Source: JBBCJM01 sp037190175 (GTDB taxonomy: Bacteria; Pseudomonadota; Alphaproteobacteria; Rhodobacterales; Rhodobacteraceae). From it: DNA of 20,359 nucleotides. A program made the translations under genes and the position numbers. Location of the stretch: positions 1-20,359 of the forward strand of contig JBBCJM010000054.1 in NCBI GenBank assembly GCA_037190175.1, written 5' to 3'. Under the pieces are notes generated by a model. The model did no database searches. It was not told the DNA's origin and saw only the letters and a program-made list of their open reading frames with translations. How positions within the stretch are numbered: the first letter of the stretch is position 1; every line of letters begins with the position of its first letter. Positions 1 to 7,048 of the stretch are shown here, one piece after another.

Positions 1-1386
1 ATCTGCCCCGTGCAGGAAATCCATCTCGATCTCGGTCTCGCCGGCCACCAGCACCACGTCCTTCCAGCCGCGGTTCTGCGGTGACGGGGCGGCGCCACCG
101 CCCTCGCCCAGAACCCGGAACCGGCAGCCATGCACATGGAACGGATGCGCGACCGTGCCGCCGCCGCCGATGATCCACCTCTCGCGCGTGCCGAGCGTGG
201 CGCTCCAGTCGATCCGGCCCATGTCGAAGGGCCGGCCGTTGATGCCGAAGTCGTTCACCCCGGCGCCGGTCATCCCGCCGTGCCCGCCGTGCCCGCCATG
301 TGCGCCGTGCCCGCCCATGGCCGCATTCTGCACGATCCCGGTCGAATCGCCGCCCATGTTCAGCCCGATGCGCCGGGTCCGCACCGGCCCCGAGGCGGGC
401 AGCACGGAATCCTCGTCCAGCGCCTCGGGCTGGGCGGTGATCCGCACCGGCAGGCGGCTGTCGGGGGCGAAGCGCAACACCACCATGGTCACCCCGCGGG
501 TGTTCTGCAGGACCGTCGGCTGGCCGTCGGAGAAATCCACCAGCACCTCGGCCCGCTCTCCGGGCGCGAGCCGCAGGAAGTTCATGTCCTCTGGCCGGCC
601 GACAAATCCGCTGTCGGTTGCGACCAGCCGCATCGGCCGCCGGTCGGAGAAGGACAGCGTGTAGATACGTGCGTTCGAGGCATTCAAGAGCCGCAGCCGC
701 ACGATCCCGGGCGGCACGACCGCCACCCTCCCGGACTGGCCGTTGATCAGGATGCGGTCGCCGTGAAAGCCGTTCAGCACGTCGGTCATCATCGGCGCAT
801 AGGTCATCCGGCCATCGGCGTCGAAACGCCGGTCCTGAATCGCCAGCATCAGGTCGTCGACGCCATAGGTGGCCGGCAGGCCACGCTGGTCGTCGCGCCC
901 GTCGGTGATCTGCAGCGCCCCGGCCAGCCCCCAGTAGACATGCGGGGCGGTGCGGCCGTGGACGTGGGAGTGGTACCACAGGGTCGCCGGGCTCTGCGAC
1001 ACCTCCATCTGGGGCGTCCAGCTTTCGCCCGGAGCGATCGGGGAATGCGGGCCGTCATGGACGCCCGGAACCAGCATACCGTGCCAATGCACGTTCACGA
1101 CCTCGTTCAGGGCGTTCTTCACCTCGACCGCCAGCGGGCCGTTCCGCATCCGGATCGTCGGGCCCAGGTAGCCCTGGTTGAACCCGGCGGTCATGGTCTC
1201 GGCCGCGCCGGGGCCGAACCGGGTCGCCCCGTGCTGGGCGATCAGGTCCAGCCGCCCGGTAGCGGTGGCGTCGAGCAATGGCGGCATTTCCAGCGCCTCG
1301 GCCGGGACCGGCTGGGCAGACACCGGCCAAGCCAGCGCCCCGGCCGACGCCGCGGACGCGCCCCACAGGAACGTGCGTCGGTGCAT
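1..1386 (-). CDS. Tat-exported multicopper oxidase (C-terminus off the left edge)
   Basis: Periplasmic multicopper oxidase of the CueO/SufI-like three-cupredoxin family, expected to couple oxidation of a substrate (cuprous ion or a phenolic) to reduction of O2 to water. The 462 visible residues start with a Tat signal (HRRTFLW at residues 2-8, then a hydrophobic stretch ending near SAQP). Copper motifs are HWHG at residues 100-103, YHSHVHG at 138-144 and HPFHVHG at 414-420. The last motif, HCHxxxH, which would supply the type 1 copper Cys, lies beyond the window, so type 1 site integrity cannot be judged. Residues 357-372 form a His/Gly/Met-rich segment (MGGHGAHGGHGGHGGM) that may bind copper. 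The ATG at 1386 follows a good ribosome site (GGGAGGGG). The gene lies 63 bp downstream of the DUF1194 gene on the same strand, so co-transcription is possible. The family call is firm; the substrate is unknown. Confidence 0.93.
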   Translation of the reverse strand, partial: MHRRTFLWGASAASAGALAWPVSAQPVPAEALEMPPLLDATATGRLDLIAQHGATRFGPGAAETMTAGFNQGYLGPTIRMRNGPLAVEVKNALNEVVNVHWHGMLVPGVHDGPHSPIAPGESWTPQMEVSQSPATLWYHSHVHGRTAPHVYWGLAGALQITDGRDDQRGLPATYGVDDLMLAIQDRRFDADGRMTYAPMMTDVLNGFHGDRILINGQSGRVAVVPPGIVRLRLLNASNARIYTLSFSDRRPMRLVATDSGFVGRPEDMNFLRLAPGERAEVLVDFSDGQPTVLQNTRGVTMVVLRFAPDSRLPVRITAQPEALDEDSVLPASGPVRTRRIGLNMGGDSTGIVQNAAMGGHGAHGGHGGHGGMTGAGVNDFGINGRPFDMGRIDWSATLGTRERWIIGGGGTVAHPFHVHGCRFRVLGEGGGAAPSPQNRGWKDVVLVAGETEIEMDFLHGAD

Positions 1387-1449
1387 GGCCCCTCCCGCCT
1401 TTCGCTTTGCGCCGATCCGCGAAACCGTAAGGGTCGCGCGAGTCGCTGT

Positions 1450-2163
1450 CTACCGCCAGCCGCAGCCCGGGCACGGGGGGGCGCCGTCGGCGACCTGCAC
1501 CGCGCTCAGCTCGCGCACCAGCTTCAGCCGAATCGCCTCGCCGTAGTCGTCGAATGAGGCCACCCGGATCACAAAGGCGCCGGGGCCGCGGATCATGTAG
1601 TCGCGGAAATAGATCATCAGGCCGGTGACGCGGTGCTCGATGGCCAGCGCGTTCACCGTGATGCCCTGGAAGTTCTTCTCCCAGTACAATTCCTGCGGCA
1701 GGATGCCGACATTGGTCTGCCCGTCGCCCGACACGTCGATCTTGCGCTCCGCGCATTCGGGCGCGCGTGCAAGTTGGTCGTGGGCAAAGCTCAGCGCCGC
1801 GCCCAGCGCGGTCTGCCCGTCGCCGCCGCGGCGCTGGTGCGCGCGCAGCGCCATGGCCATCGCGTCGAGATCCGAGTCGCTGCGCACCAGCACCCAGTCC
1901 TGGATGATGGTCTGGTCGCTCTCGCCCGACCATTCGAACACCTGCAGCGCGACATGGACGCCCGGAACCAGGAACACCACGCTGCGCACCTCGGGATCCT
2001 CCAGAGCCCGGGCCAGCCCCTCGATCTGCAGCGCATATTCCCGGGCATCGACCGAGGAGGACACGTCGATCGCCATGGTCAGCGCGATCCGGCAGGACTG
2101 GGCCGCCGCCGGGGCGGTCGACAGGGCAAGTGCTGTCCATAGGGCCGCCGCGGTTCTGCGCAT
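1450..2163 (-). CDS. DUF1194 family secreted protein (VWA-like)
   Basis: A 237-residue exported protein that I recognise as DUF1194, a family common in alphaproteobacteria and resembling a von Willebrand A domain. A Sec signal peptide covers residues 1 to about 21 (ending APAAAQS). The mature protein begins with a metal-ion-dependent adhesion motif DVSSS (Asp33, Ser35, Ser37), followed by further VWA-like elements such as SGDGQTN. The C-terminus contains a CPGC pair. The start at 2163 is chosen because it is preceded by AAAGGAT at proper spacing and opens a clean signal peptide; an in-frame upstream ATG at 2274 would add an arginine-rich leader with no signal character. The gene sits upstream of the multicopper oxidase and is divergent from the Sel1-repeat gene. 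The biochemical role is unknown; protein-protein or metal-dependent ligand binding is an inference from the fold. Confidence 0.85.
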   Translation of the reverse strand: MRRTAAALWTALALSTAPAAAQSCRIALTMAIDVSSSVDAREYALQIEGLARALEDPEVRSVVFLVPGVHVALQVFEWSGESDQTIIQDWVLVRSDSDLDAMAMALRAHQRRGGDGQTALGAALSFAHDQLARAPECAERKIDVSGDGQTNVGILPQELYWEKNFQGITVNALAIEHRVTGLMIYFRDYMIRGPGAFVIRVASFDDYGEAIRLKLVRELSAVQVADGAPPCPGCGWR

Positions 2164-2328
2164 CGTCCATCCTTTCGCCGGGGCGGAATGATAGCCGCAT
2201 TTGCGCCGCGCACCACCCTGCCCATGGCCAGGCCTCTCCCCTGCTGCGCGAGGCGCTGGGGGGCCATGTCGCACACGGGGAGTTGCATTTGCGCAGGCGG
2301 ATTCCCGGCGCTAACCTCGCGGGGCCTC

Positions 2329-2348
2329 CAAGGGGGAGCAAGGGGGAG
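2329..2348 (+). promoter_or_regulatory. Duplicated Shine-Dalgarno-like 10-mer before the Sel1 gene
   Basis: CAAGGGGGAG occurs twice back to back (2329-2338 and 2339-2348). The second copy sits about 7 bases before the ATG at 2356 and supports that start. The wider 192-bp gap (2164-2355) separates two divergent genes and must hold both promoters, but I see no convincing -35/-10 pair. Confidence 0.5.
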
Positions 2349-2355
2349 ACCGACG

Positions 2356-3018
2356 ATGCTGAGACACCTACTGGCCGGGGCGGCGCTGGCGCTGCTGGCG
2401 GTACCGGCGCTGGCGGCTTCGCTCGAGGATGCGGCGGCGGCCTATCGCGACGGCGATTTCGCGGCAGCGGCGGCGGGCTGGCAGGAGTTGGCGGCAGCCG
2501 GGGACCCGGTGGCGCAGTTCAATCTTGCCGTGCTTTACGACCAGGGCCAAGGCGTGGCGCAGGACCGCGACGAGGCGGCGAGGCTCTACCTGATGTCGGC
2601 GGAGCAGGGAAACGCCGGGGCGGCCTTCAATCTCGGCCTGATGGCGCAGTCGGGCGAGGGGCTGCCGCAGGACATGCAGGCGGCGCTCGACTGGTACCGG
2701 CAGGCGGCAGAGGCCGGCGACGTGCTGGCGCAGTTCAAGCTCGGCAACCTTCTGGAAGAGGGCTCGCTGGTGCCGCAGGACTATGCCGAGGCGGCCAAAT
2801 GGTATCACCTCGCGGCCGGGCAGAAGCATGCGCCGGCAATGTTCCGCCTCGCCAGCCTCTACACCAATGGCAACGGCGTGGAGAAAAACCTGTCCGAAGC
2901 CAGCAATTGGAGCCAGGCCGCCGACGAGGCGCAGATGAGCGGCGTCACGAGCGCCGCCTGCAACCAGCGCAGCCTGGTGGTGATCGAGGCCTGCCGCCGC
3001 ACGCTGCCCCGGATGTGA
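2356..3018 (+). CDS. Secreted Sel1-repeat (TPR-like) protein
   Basis: A 220-residue protein with a signal peptide (residues 1 to about 20, ending VPALAAS) followed by consecutive Sel1-like repeats of about 36 residues. Repeat signatures are visible as AQFNLAVLYDQGQGV, AAFNLGLMAQSGEGL, AQFKLGNLLEEG and AMFRLASLYTNGNGV. Sel1 repeats form alpha-solenoids that scaffold protein complexes; here the protein would act in the periplasm. Two cysteines (AACNQ and EACRR) near the C-terminus could form a disulfide. The start is fixed by the GGGGGAG ribosome site. It ends only 3 bp from the stop codon of the convergent soxA. No specific partner can be named from sequence alone. Confidence 0.88.
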   Translation: MLRHLLAGAALALLAVPALAASLEDAAAAYRDGDFAAAAAGWQELAAAGDPVAQFNLAVLYDQGQGVAQDRDEAARLYLMSAEQGNAGAAFNLGLMAQSGEGLPQDMQAALDWYRQAAEAGDVLAQFKLGNLLEEGSLVPQDYAEAAKWYHLAAGQKHAPAMFRLASLYTNGNGVEKNLSEASNWSQAADEAQMSGVTSAACNQRSLVVIEACRRTLPRM

Positions 3019-3021
3019 CGT

Positions 3022-3807
3022 TCAGCGCCGGACCGCGGGCGTTTCGACCGACAGGCCGCGCCCGCGCCAGGCGACATAGAGTTCCAGCGCCAGATATTCG
3101 TCCGAGCCCAGCGCATAGGGCTCGGCCCGGACCGAGGTGTTGCACCACTCGAACATCCGGTGCCGTGATCCCATCGCGCGCCAGCTCAGCCGGTAGAACG
3201 GAAACCCGTTCACCTGCCCCTGGCTGATGGTATCGCCGCGCAGTTTCTGGCCCACCAGGTCGTCGTGGCACTGGGCGCAGGACAGGTCCAGCTGCCCGCG
3301 CCGGGTGAAGAAGAACTCGCGTCCCCGTTCGAACCACGGCGCTGCCGGGCCGTCGATGGCGACGTCCATCGGCATGCCCCGCGACTGGGCAGAAACGAAT
3401 GCGGTCAACAGCAGCAACTCCTCCGACTCGTAAGGGAAGGGCGCGGCGCCCATCCGGGCCTCCCGCTCGGCATTGATCCGCATCTCGAGGTTCTCCAGCC
3501 CGCCGCGCTCGGCATCGAAGCGCGGATACCGGGCTGCCACTCCCGCCATCGCCGTCTCGGCCGCGCCGTGGCAATCGGCACAGGACTTGCCTTCGGTTCC
3601 GTCTGGCCGGTTCCACAACTCGGCACCGCGTGTCACGGCGAACATGCCGGGATTCTGGAAGTCGTCCTCCTGCAACGCCCGCGACTCCGGGCCGAGGAAC
3701 AGGGTGCCCGACATCCGCCCTTCGATCTCGGTCACAAAGCTCACGCCCTGCGCCAGCACTGCGGTGGCAAGCGCCAGGGTCGCCGCGAGGGTGGCGGGGC
3801 GGATCAT
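3022..3807 (-). CDS. soxA: SoxA, di-haem cytochrome c of the SoxXA complex (haem-1 ligand variant)
   Basis: Catalytic subunit of periplasmic L-cysteine S-thiosulfotransferase (SoxXA), which oxidatively links thiosulfate to the carrier cysteine of SoxYZ. The 261-residue precursor has a Sec signal (1 to about 19) and two haem c motifs, CADCH (76-80) and CAQCH (177-181). Cys222 in EWCNT aligns with the active-site cysteine that ligates the second haem in characterised SoxA proteins, and the C-terminus (LALELYVAWRGRGLSVE) is typical. In the conserved stretch INA-C-RxSRMG the axial cysteine of haem 1 is replaced by Glu114 (INAEREARMG), an unusual feature judged against the Rhodovulum sulfidophilum protein as I remember it. 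The ATG at 3807 follows AAGGAGG and overlaps the soxX stop by 4 bp, so translation is probably coupled. It is the last gene of the fccAB-soxXA operon. Confidence 0.93.
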   Translation of the reverse strand: MIRPATLAATLALATAVLAQGVSFVTEIEGRMSGTLFLGPESRALQEDDFQNPGMFAVTRGAELWNRPDGTEGKSCADCHGAAETAMAGVAARYPRFDAERGGLENLEMRINAEREARMGAAPFPYESEELLLLTAFVSAQSRGMPMDVAIDGPAAPWFERGREFFFTRRGQLDLSCAQCHDDLVGQKLRGDTISQGQVNGFPFYRLSWRAMGSRHRMFEWCNTSVRAEPYALGSDEYLALELYVAWRGRGLSVETPAVRR

Positions 3808-4250
3808 GGCGGGGCCTCCTTCAGCGCCGAAAGAAAGGCCACCACGTCCTCGATCTGCTGGGCGGAGTAGATCGGCCGGCCCGCATAGGCACGGCCCACC
3901 CGTGTCAGCCCTTGGGTCCGGTAGTAAGAAGGCATGATCGTGTCTGCGTTCAAGAGCTTCGGGTCCACCAGTCGCAGCCGCAACTCGCCCGGGGTCAGGC
4001 GGCTGCCGACGCCGGCCAGATCGGGGCCGAGAAGCCCCTGATCCGGCTCGTCGGGAAACGGCATCCGGTGGCAGATCAGGCAGGTGACGTTTCCCGCATC
4101 GCGCACCAGTTCGCGCCCCCGCCCGGGATTGCCGGGAGAGTCGGTCAGGGGAGCCGGGATTTCGGCGCCGACCACCTGCTGCGCCCGCGGTGGCGTCGCC
4201 GGCAGAACCAGCAGCACCGCGCTCAGCATGGCGCGCAGAGCTCCCGACAT
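3804..4250 (-). CDS. soxX: SoxX, mono-haem cytochrome c of the SoxXA complex
   Basis: Electron-accepting subunit of the SoxXA heterodimer in the periplasm. The protein has 148 residues with a signal peptide ending near PPRAQQ, one haem motif CLICH (57-61), and the SoxX hallmark segment around Met106 (NADTIMPSYY), whose methionine is the expected second haem ligand. The C-terminal helix SAQQIEDVVAFLSALK is also diagnostic. The start at 4250 lies 6 bp after the fccB stop and has only a weak ribosome site (CGGGG directly upstream); an internal ATG at 4229, still before the hydrophobic signal core, is a reasonable alternative. It overlaps soxA by 4 bp (ATGA). Pairing with soxA is certain from context. 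Confidence 0.93.
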   Translation of the reverse strand: MSGALRAMLSAVLLVLPATPPRAQQVVGAEIPAPLTDSPGNPGRGRELVRDAGNVTCLICHRMPFPDEPDQGLLGPDLAGVGSRLTPGELRLRLVDPKLLNADTIMPSYYRTQGLTRVGRAYAGRPIYSAQQIEDVVAFLSALKEAPP

Positions 4251-4256
4251 CCCCGG

Positions 4257-5531
4257 TCAGCCCCAGATTTCCGAGGTGATGCTGGCATACCAGCCACGGG
4301 CATAGGCAGCCTCGCGCTTGTGGACCTCGGCGCTTGCCTCCCGCGGGCTGACCCCGCCGGCGCCCTGCACCGCCGCCAGCGTCCCCTCGGGGCCGATGCG
4401 GAACACGTCGGCCACCGAGATGCCGTAGTCCGGTGCGACCAGACTGTAGCAGGTGTTGATCAGCGCCGGCGCCGGCGGTTCGTCGCCCGCTTGCAGCGCG
4501 GCAAGCGCGTAGGCGAGAAACTTGCCCTGGCTCCCGGCCGAGAAGCCCGATTTCGGCATGGCGCCGGCGATCGCCGCGTCGCCCAGGATGTGGATGTTCG
4601 GAGCGATCGTCGATTCGAACGTCGACTGGTTCACCGTGCACCAGTCGCCTTCGCCCGTCAGCCCGGTGTCATAGGCGATCGCGGCGGCGCGCTGCGGCGG
4701 AATCACGTTCACCACGTCGCCAGACTGGGTGTGGAACTCGGTCTCGACCGTCCTGCTCGCTGCGTCGACGCGCAGCAGGCTGCCGCCCTGCGCGAAGGGA
4801 ATCCACTCGATCAGCCCGGGATAGAGCGCCGCCCACGCCTCCTCGAACAACGGCTGTTTCGAAAAGTTGTCCTTTCCGTCCAAGAGGATGATCTTGGAGC
4901 GCGGCTTCTCGGTTTTGAGATAGTGCGCGATCAGGCTGGCGCGTTCGTAGGGGCCGGGCGGGCACCGGAACGAGTTGGCGGGAATCGTCATCACCACCAC
5001 TCCGCCGTCGGGCATGGCGCGCAACTGGTCGCGCAGCAGCAGCGTCTGCGGCCCGGCCTTCCAGGCGTGCGGCATCAACTGTGCGACGTCGTCGTCATAA
5101 CCCTCGATGGCGCCGGGCTTGAAGTCGATCCCCGGCGACAGCACCAGCCGGTCATAGGGCACGTCGGCCCCCCCGGCCAGGCGCACGAGCCGGGCATCGG
5201 GGTCGATGGCGGCGGCGCGGTCCTGCACAAGGGTGACGCCGGCGGCGGTCAGCGGCCCAAGGCCGTGGGTGATGGCCCCGATCTCGGTGCCGCCGGCGAT
5301 CACGTCGTTGCTGAACGGACAGGTGACGATCTCGGACAGCGGCTCGATCAGCGTCACTTCCAGCCCGGGTGCGACCTGGCGCAGGTAGCGGGCCGTCGTG
5401 GCACCACCGAAACCGGCCCCGACGATGACGATGCGACCGTTGGCCTGAGCGAAGGTGGGCCGCACGCCCAGCCCTGCCGCCGATGCGGCGCCGAACATTT
5501 GCAGGAATTGCCTGCGGGTGGATCTGGACAT
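4257..5531 (-). CDS. fccB: Flavocytochrome c sulfide dehydrogenase flavoprotein (FccB/SoxF)
   Basis: Periplasmic FAD subunit of flavocytochrome c, which oxidises sulfide to sulfur and passes electrons to its cytochrome partner; the SoxF relatives are reported to activate SoxYZ. The protein has 424 residues. A Tat signal (STRRQFLQ, 4-11) fits export of a folded flavoprotein. The dinucleotide fold is IVIVGAGFGG (34-43). Cys71 (VTCPFSN) is at the position of the covalent 8-alpha-cysteinyl FAD bond. Cys190 (RCPPGPYERA) and Cys361 (NTCYS) match the redox-active disulfide pair of Allochromatium FccB, and the C-terminal region with LGDAAIAGAMPKSG is typical. GGAGCAGG precedes the ATG at 5531. It is the second gene of the operon, 26 bp after fccA and 6 bp before soxX. 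Confidence 0.94.
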   Translation of the reverse strand: MSRSTRRQFLQMFGAASAAGLGVRPTFAQANGRIVIVGAGFGGATTARYLRQVAPGLEVTLIEPLSEIVTCPFSNDVIAGGTEIGAITHGLGPLTAAGVTLVQDRAAAIDPDARLVRLAGGADVPYDRLVLSPGIDFKPGAIEGYDDDVAQLMPHAWKAGPQTLLLRDQLRAMPDGGVVVMTIPANSFRCPPGPYERASLIAHYLKTEKPRSKIILLDGKDNFSKQPLFEEAWAALYPGLIEWIPFAQGGSLLRVDAASRTVETEFHTQSGDVVNVIPPQRAAAIAYDTGLTGEGDWCTVNQSTFESTIAPNIHILGDAAIAGAMPKSGFSAGSQGKFLAYALAALQAGDEPPAPALINTCYSLVAPDYGISVADVFRIGPEGTLAAVQGAGGVSPREASAEVHKREAAYARGWYASITSEIWG

Positions 5532-5557
5532 GGTCCTGCTCCGATGGCTGGGGGTCA

Positions 5558-5860
5558 CTATTGGGCGGACAGGTAGGCGACGACCGCGGCAATTTCTGCC
5601 TCGGTATAGCCCTTGGCGATACGCGACATGATGGTCGCGTCCGGGTCGCCCGCGCGATAGCGCGCCAGCGTGGCAGCCAGGTCCGTCGCGTCGAGGCCGG
5701 CGATCCCGGGGATCTCGCCCGGGCTTTTGCCTGCAGCGCCATGGCAGGTGAAACAGGATGCGGTCAGGACCGCACCGGGGATGTCGGCGGCAGGAGCCGC
5801 CACTGTACCGGCGGCAAGGCACAGGACCGCCGCGAACGATTTGCGTAGTGTTGATGTCAT
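5558..5860 (-). CDS. fccA: Small mono-haem cytochrome c, FccA/SoxE-type partner of FccB
   Basis: A 100-residue periplasmic cytochrome c likely to be the electron-accepting haem subunit of flavocytochrome c sulfide dehydrogenase. It has a signal peptide (1 to about 25, ending AAPAAD), a single haem motif CFTCH (36-40) and a probable ligand Met78 in ATIMSRIAKGYTEAEI, a segment typical of FccA-like class I cytochromes. The family includes a di-haem form (Allochromatium, about twice this length) and a mono-haem form (Chlorobium type); this is the short type. The ATG at 5860 has a strong ribosome site (AAGGGGGGAG). It is the first gene of the fccAB-soxXA operon, so the operon promoter lies in the divergent gap upstream. 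Confidence 0.88.
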   Translation of the reverse strand: MTSTLRKSFAAVLCLAAGTVAAPAADIPGAVLTASCFTCHGAAGKSPGEIPGIAGLDATDLAATLARYRAGDPDATIMSRIAKGYTEAEIAAVVAYLSAQ

Positions 5861-6193
5861 CGGGCTCCCCCCTTGGACAGCTGCCGGCAGGTTGCCGGTG
5901 GCCACACGGCCAACCCGGCGGGTGCGCTGCAGGCGCGGCCGACAGGTCAGAGGCGCCGACCGCCGCCGGTCCCGCGATTGGCAAGAGCGGGGCCGGGAAT
6001 CGCCCTGCGCCGGCAAAGCCTAGGCCTCGCGGGTCCGGCTGGAAACCCGCTTGACGGGGCCGGCCCGCCGGGTGTGCCAAGGCAGCGGCGTCGCCGCCGG
6101 ATCACAATCCCGAGAAAGACGCTGGTCAACGCGCGGTCGGTGGCTAGTCTCGGGGGCGGATGCGTGGGTCGCGCAAGCGGGGAGGAGACGGGA
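5861..6193. promoter_or_regulatory. Divergent intergenic region between fccA and the soxYZ fusion
   Basis: This 333-bp gap must hold the promoters for the minus-strand fccAB-soxXA operon and the plus-strand soxYZ fusion. I see a 6-bp inverted repeat GCGGGT/ACCCGC (6029-6034 and 6045-6050), followed directly by TTGACG (6051-6056), a fair -35 box reading toward soxYZ. No good -10 box follows at 16-18 bp, so a promoter is only suggested. GGAGGAG at 6181-6187 is the ribosome site for the GTG start at 6194. No open frame here looks like a gene, and no regulator gene is present nearby. Confidence 0.4.
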
Positions 6194-7033
6194 GTGACCC
6201 AAGGTTGGGAGCTTTCGCGCCGGCGGCTGATCTGCGGTGCAGCCGCGCTGCTGGGCGCGGCGCCGCTGCCGGCACTGGCCCAGAAGGTTACCGACCTCGA
6301 GGGGCTGGACGGGCTGTGGCGCGACGCCGAGGACGCGATCCGCAACTTCTTTGGCTATGTCGAGTTTCGGTACGAGGGCGTGCATCTGGACCTGCCTCAG
6401 CATGCCGATGCCGGCGGCTCGGTGCCGCTGACCGTTACCATCAACTCGGCGATGACCGAGGACGACTATCCGCTGGTCGTCCACATCCTGGCGCACCGCA
6501 ATCCGACCCCGCATGTGCTGTCGGCGTGGTTCAGGCCGCAGGCCGGAAAAGCTGAGTTCAGCACGAGAATCCGCCTGGAAATCTCGCAGAAGGTCACCGC
6601 CGTGGTGCAGATGAGCGACGGCCGGTTCCTGCGGGCCGACCGCGAGGTCCTGGTCAGTTTCGGCGCCTGTGCCCAGATCGGCAGCGGAACCCAAGACGAG
6701 ATCTATGCGTTCCAGCCGCAGCCGCGGGTGAGCGTTCCGGCGACCGCCACGCGGGGCGAGATCGTGCCCGTCCGGGCGATCATCTCGCATCCGCAGGAGA
6801 CCGGGCTGCGCCTGGACAGCACGCGGGAATGGATCCGTCAGCGCATCATCTCGCGCTTCGGCTGCAGCTTCGACGGGATCGAGTTCTTCCGCACCAGGCC
6901 CTATCCTGCGATCTCGACCAACCCCTACTTCCAGTTCTACCTGCGGGCCGAGGAGAGCGGCCGGCTCGACTTCCAGTGGTACGATTCGCGGAACCTGACC
7001 TACACGGCGAGCGCCGACATCGTGGTCACCTGA
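6194..7033 (+). CDS. Tat-exported SoxY-SoxZ fusion sulfur carrier
   Basis: A 279-residue single-chain version of the SoxYZ periplasmic sulfur carrier. It has a Tat signal (ELSRRRLICG, 6-15) and cleavage probably near PALAQ. A SoxY domain spans about 30-165 with the pattern VPLTVTINSAMTEDDYPLVV and ends in VLVSFGACAQIGSG. Cys159 there corresponds to the swinging-arm cysteine of the GGCGG tail of ordinary SoxY. A SoxZ domain spans about 178-279 with PRVSVPATATRGE, ISHPQETG, RFGCSFDG and ISTNPYFQFY. The arm that is normally the C-terminus is therefore internal, between the two domains. Fused SoxYZ-like carriers are known, usually beside quinoprotein dehydrogenases. The GTG start at 6194 is chosen for its GGAGGAG site and for opening the Tat motif. 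Divergent from fccAB-soxXA, it is the likely sulfur acceptor for that operon. Confidence 0.92.
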   Translation: MTQGWELSRRRLICGAAALLGAAPLPALAQKVTDLEGLDGLWRDAEDAIRNFFGYVEFRYEGVHLDLPQHADAGGSVPLTVTINSAMTEDDYPLVVHILAHRNPTPHVLSAWFRPQAGKAEFSTRIRLEISQKVTAVVQMSDGRFLRADREVLVSFGACAQIGSGTQDEIYAFQPQPRVSVPATATRGEIVPVRAIISHPQETGLRLDSTREWIRQRIISRFGCSFDGIEFFRTRPYPAISTNPYFQFYLRAEESGRLDFQWYDSRNLTYTASADIVVT

Positions 7034-7048
7034 TCCAGGCAGCATGCC

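Noticed and set aside
3630..5576. A 648-codon open frame on the plus strand across soxA, soxX and fccB
   Set aside because: It is antisense to three clearly recognised genes and has no domain signature.
6051..6079. A sigma-70 promoter at TTGACG in the sox divergent gap
   Set aside because: No plausible -10 hexamer follows at the right distance, so it is not listed as a separate promoter.
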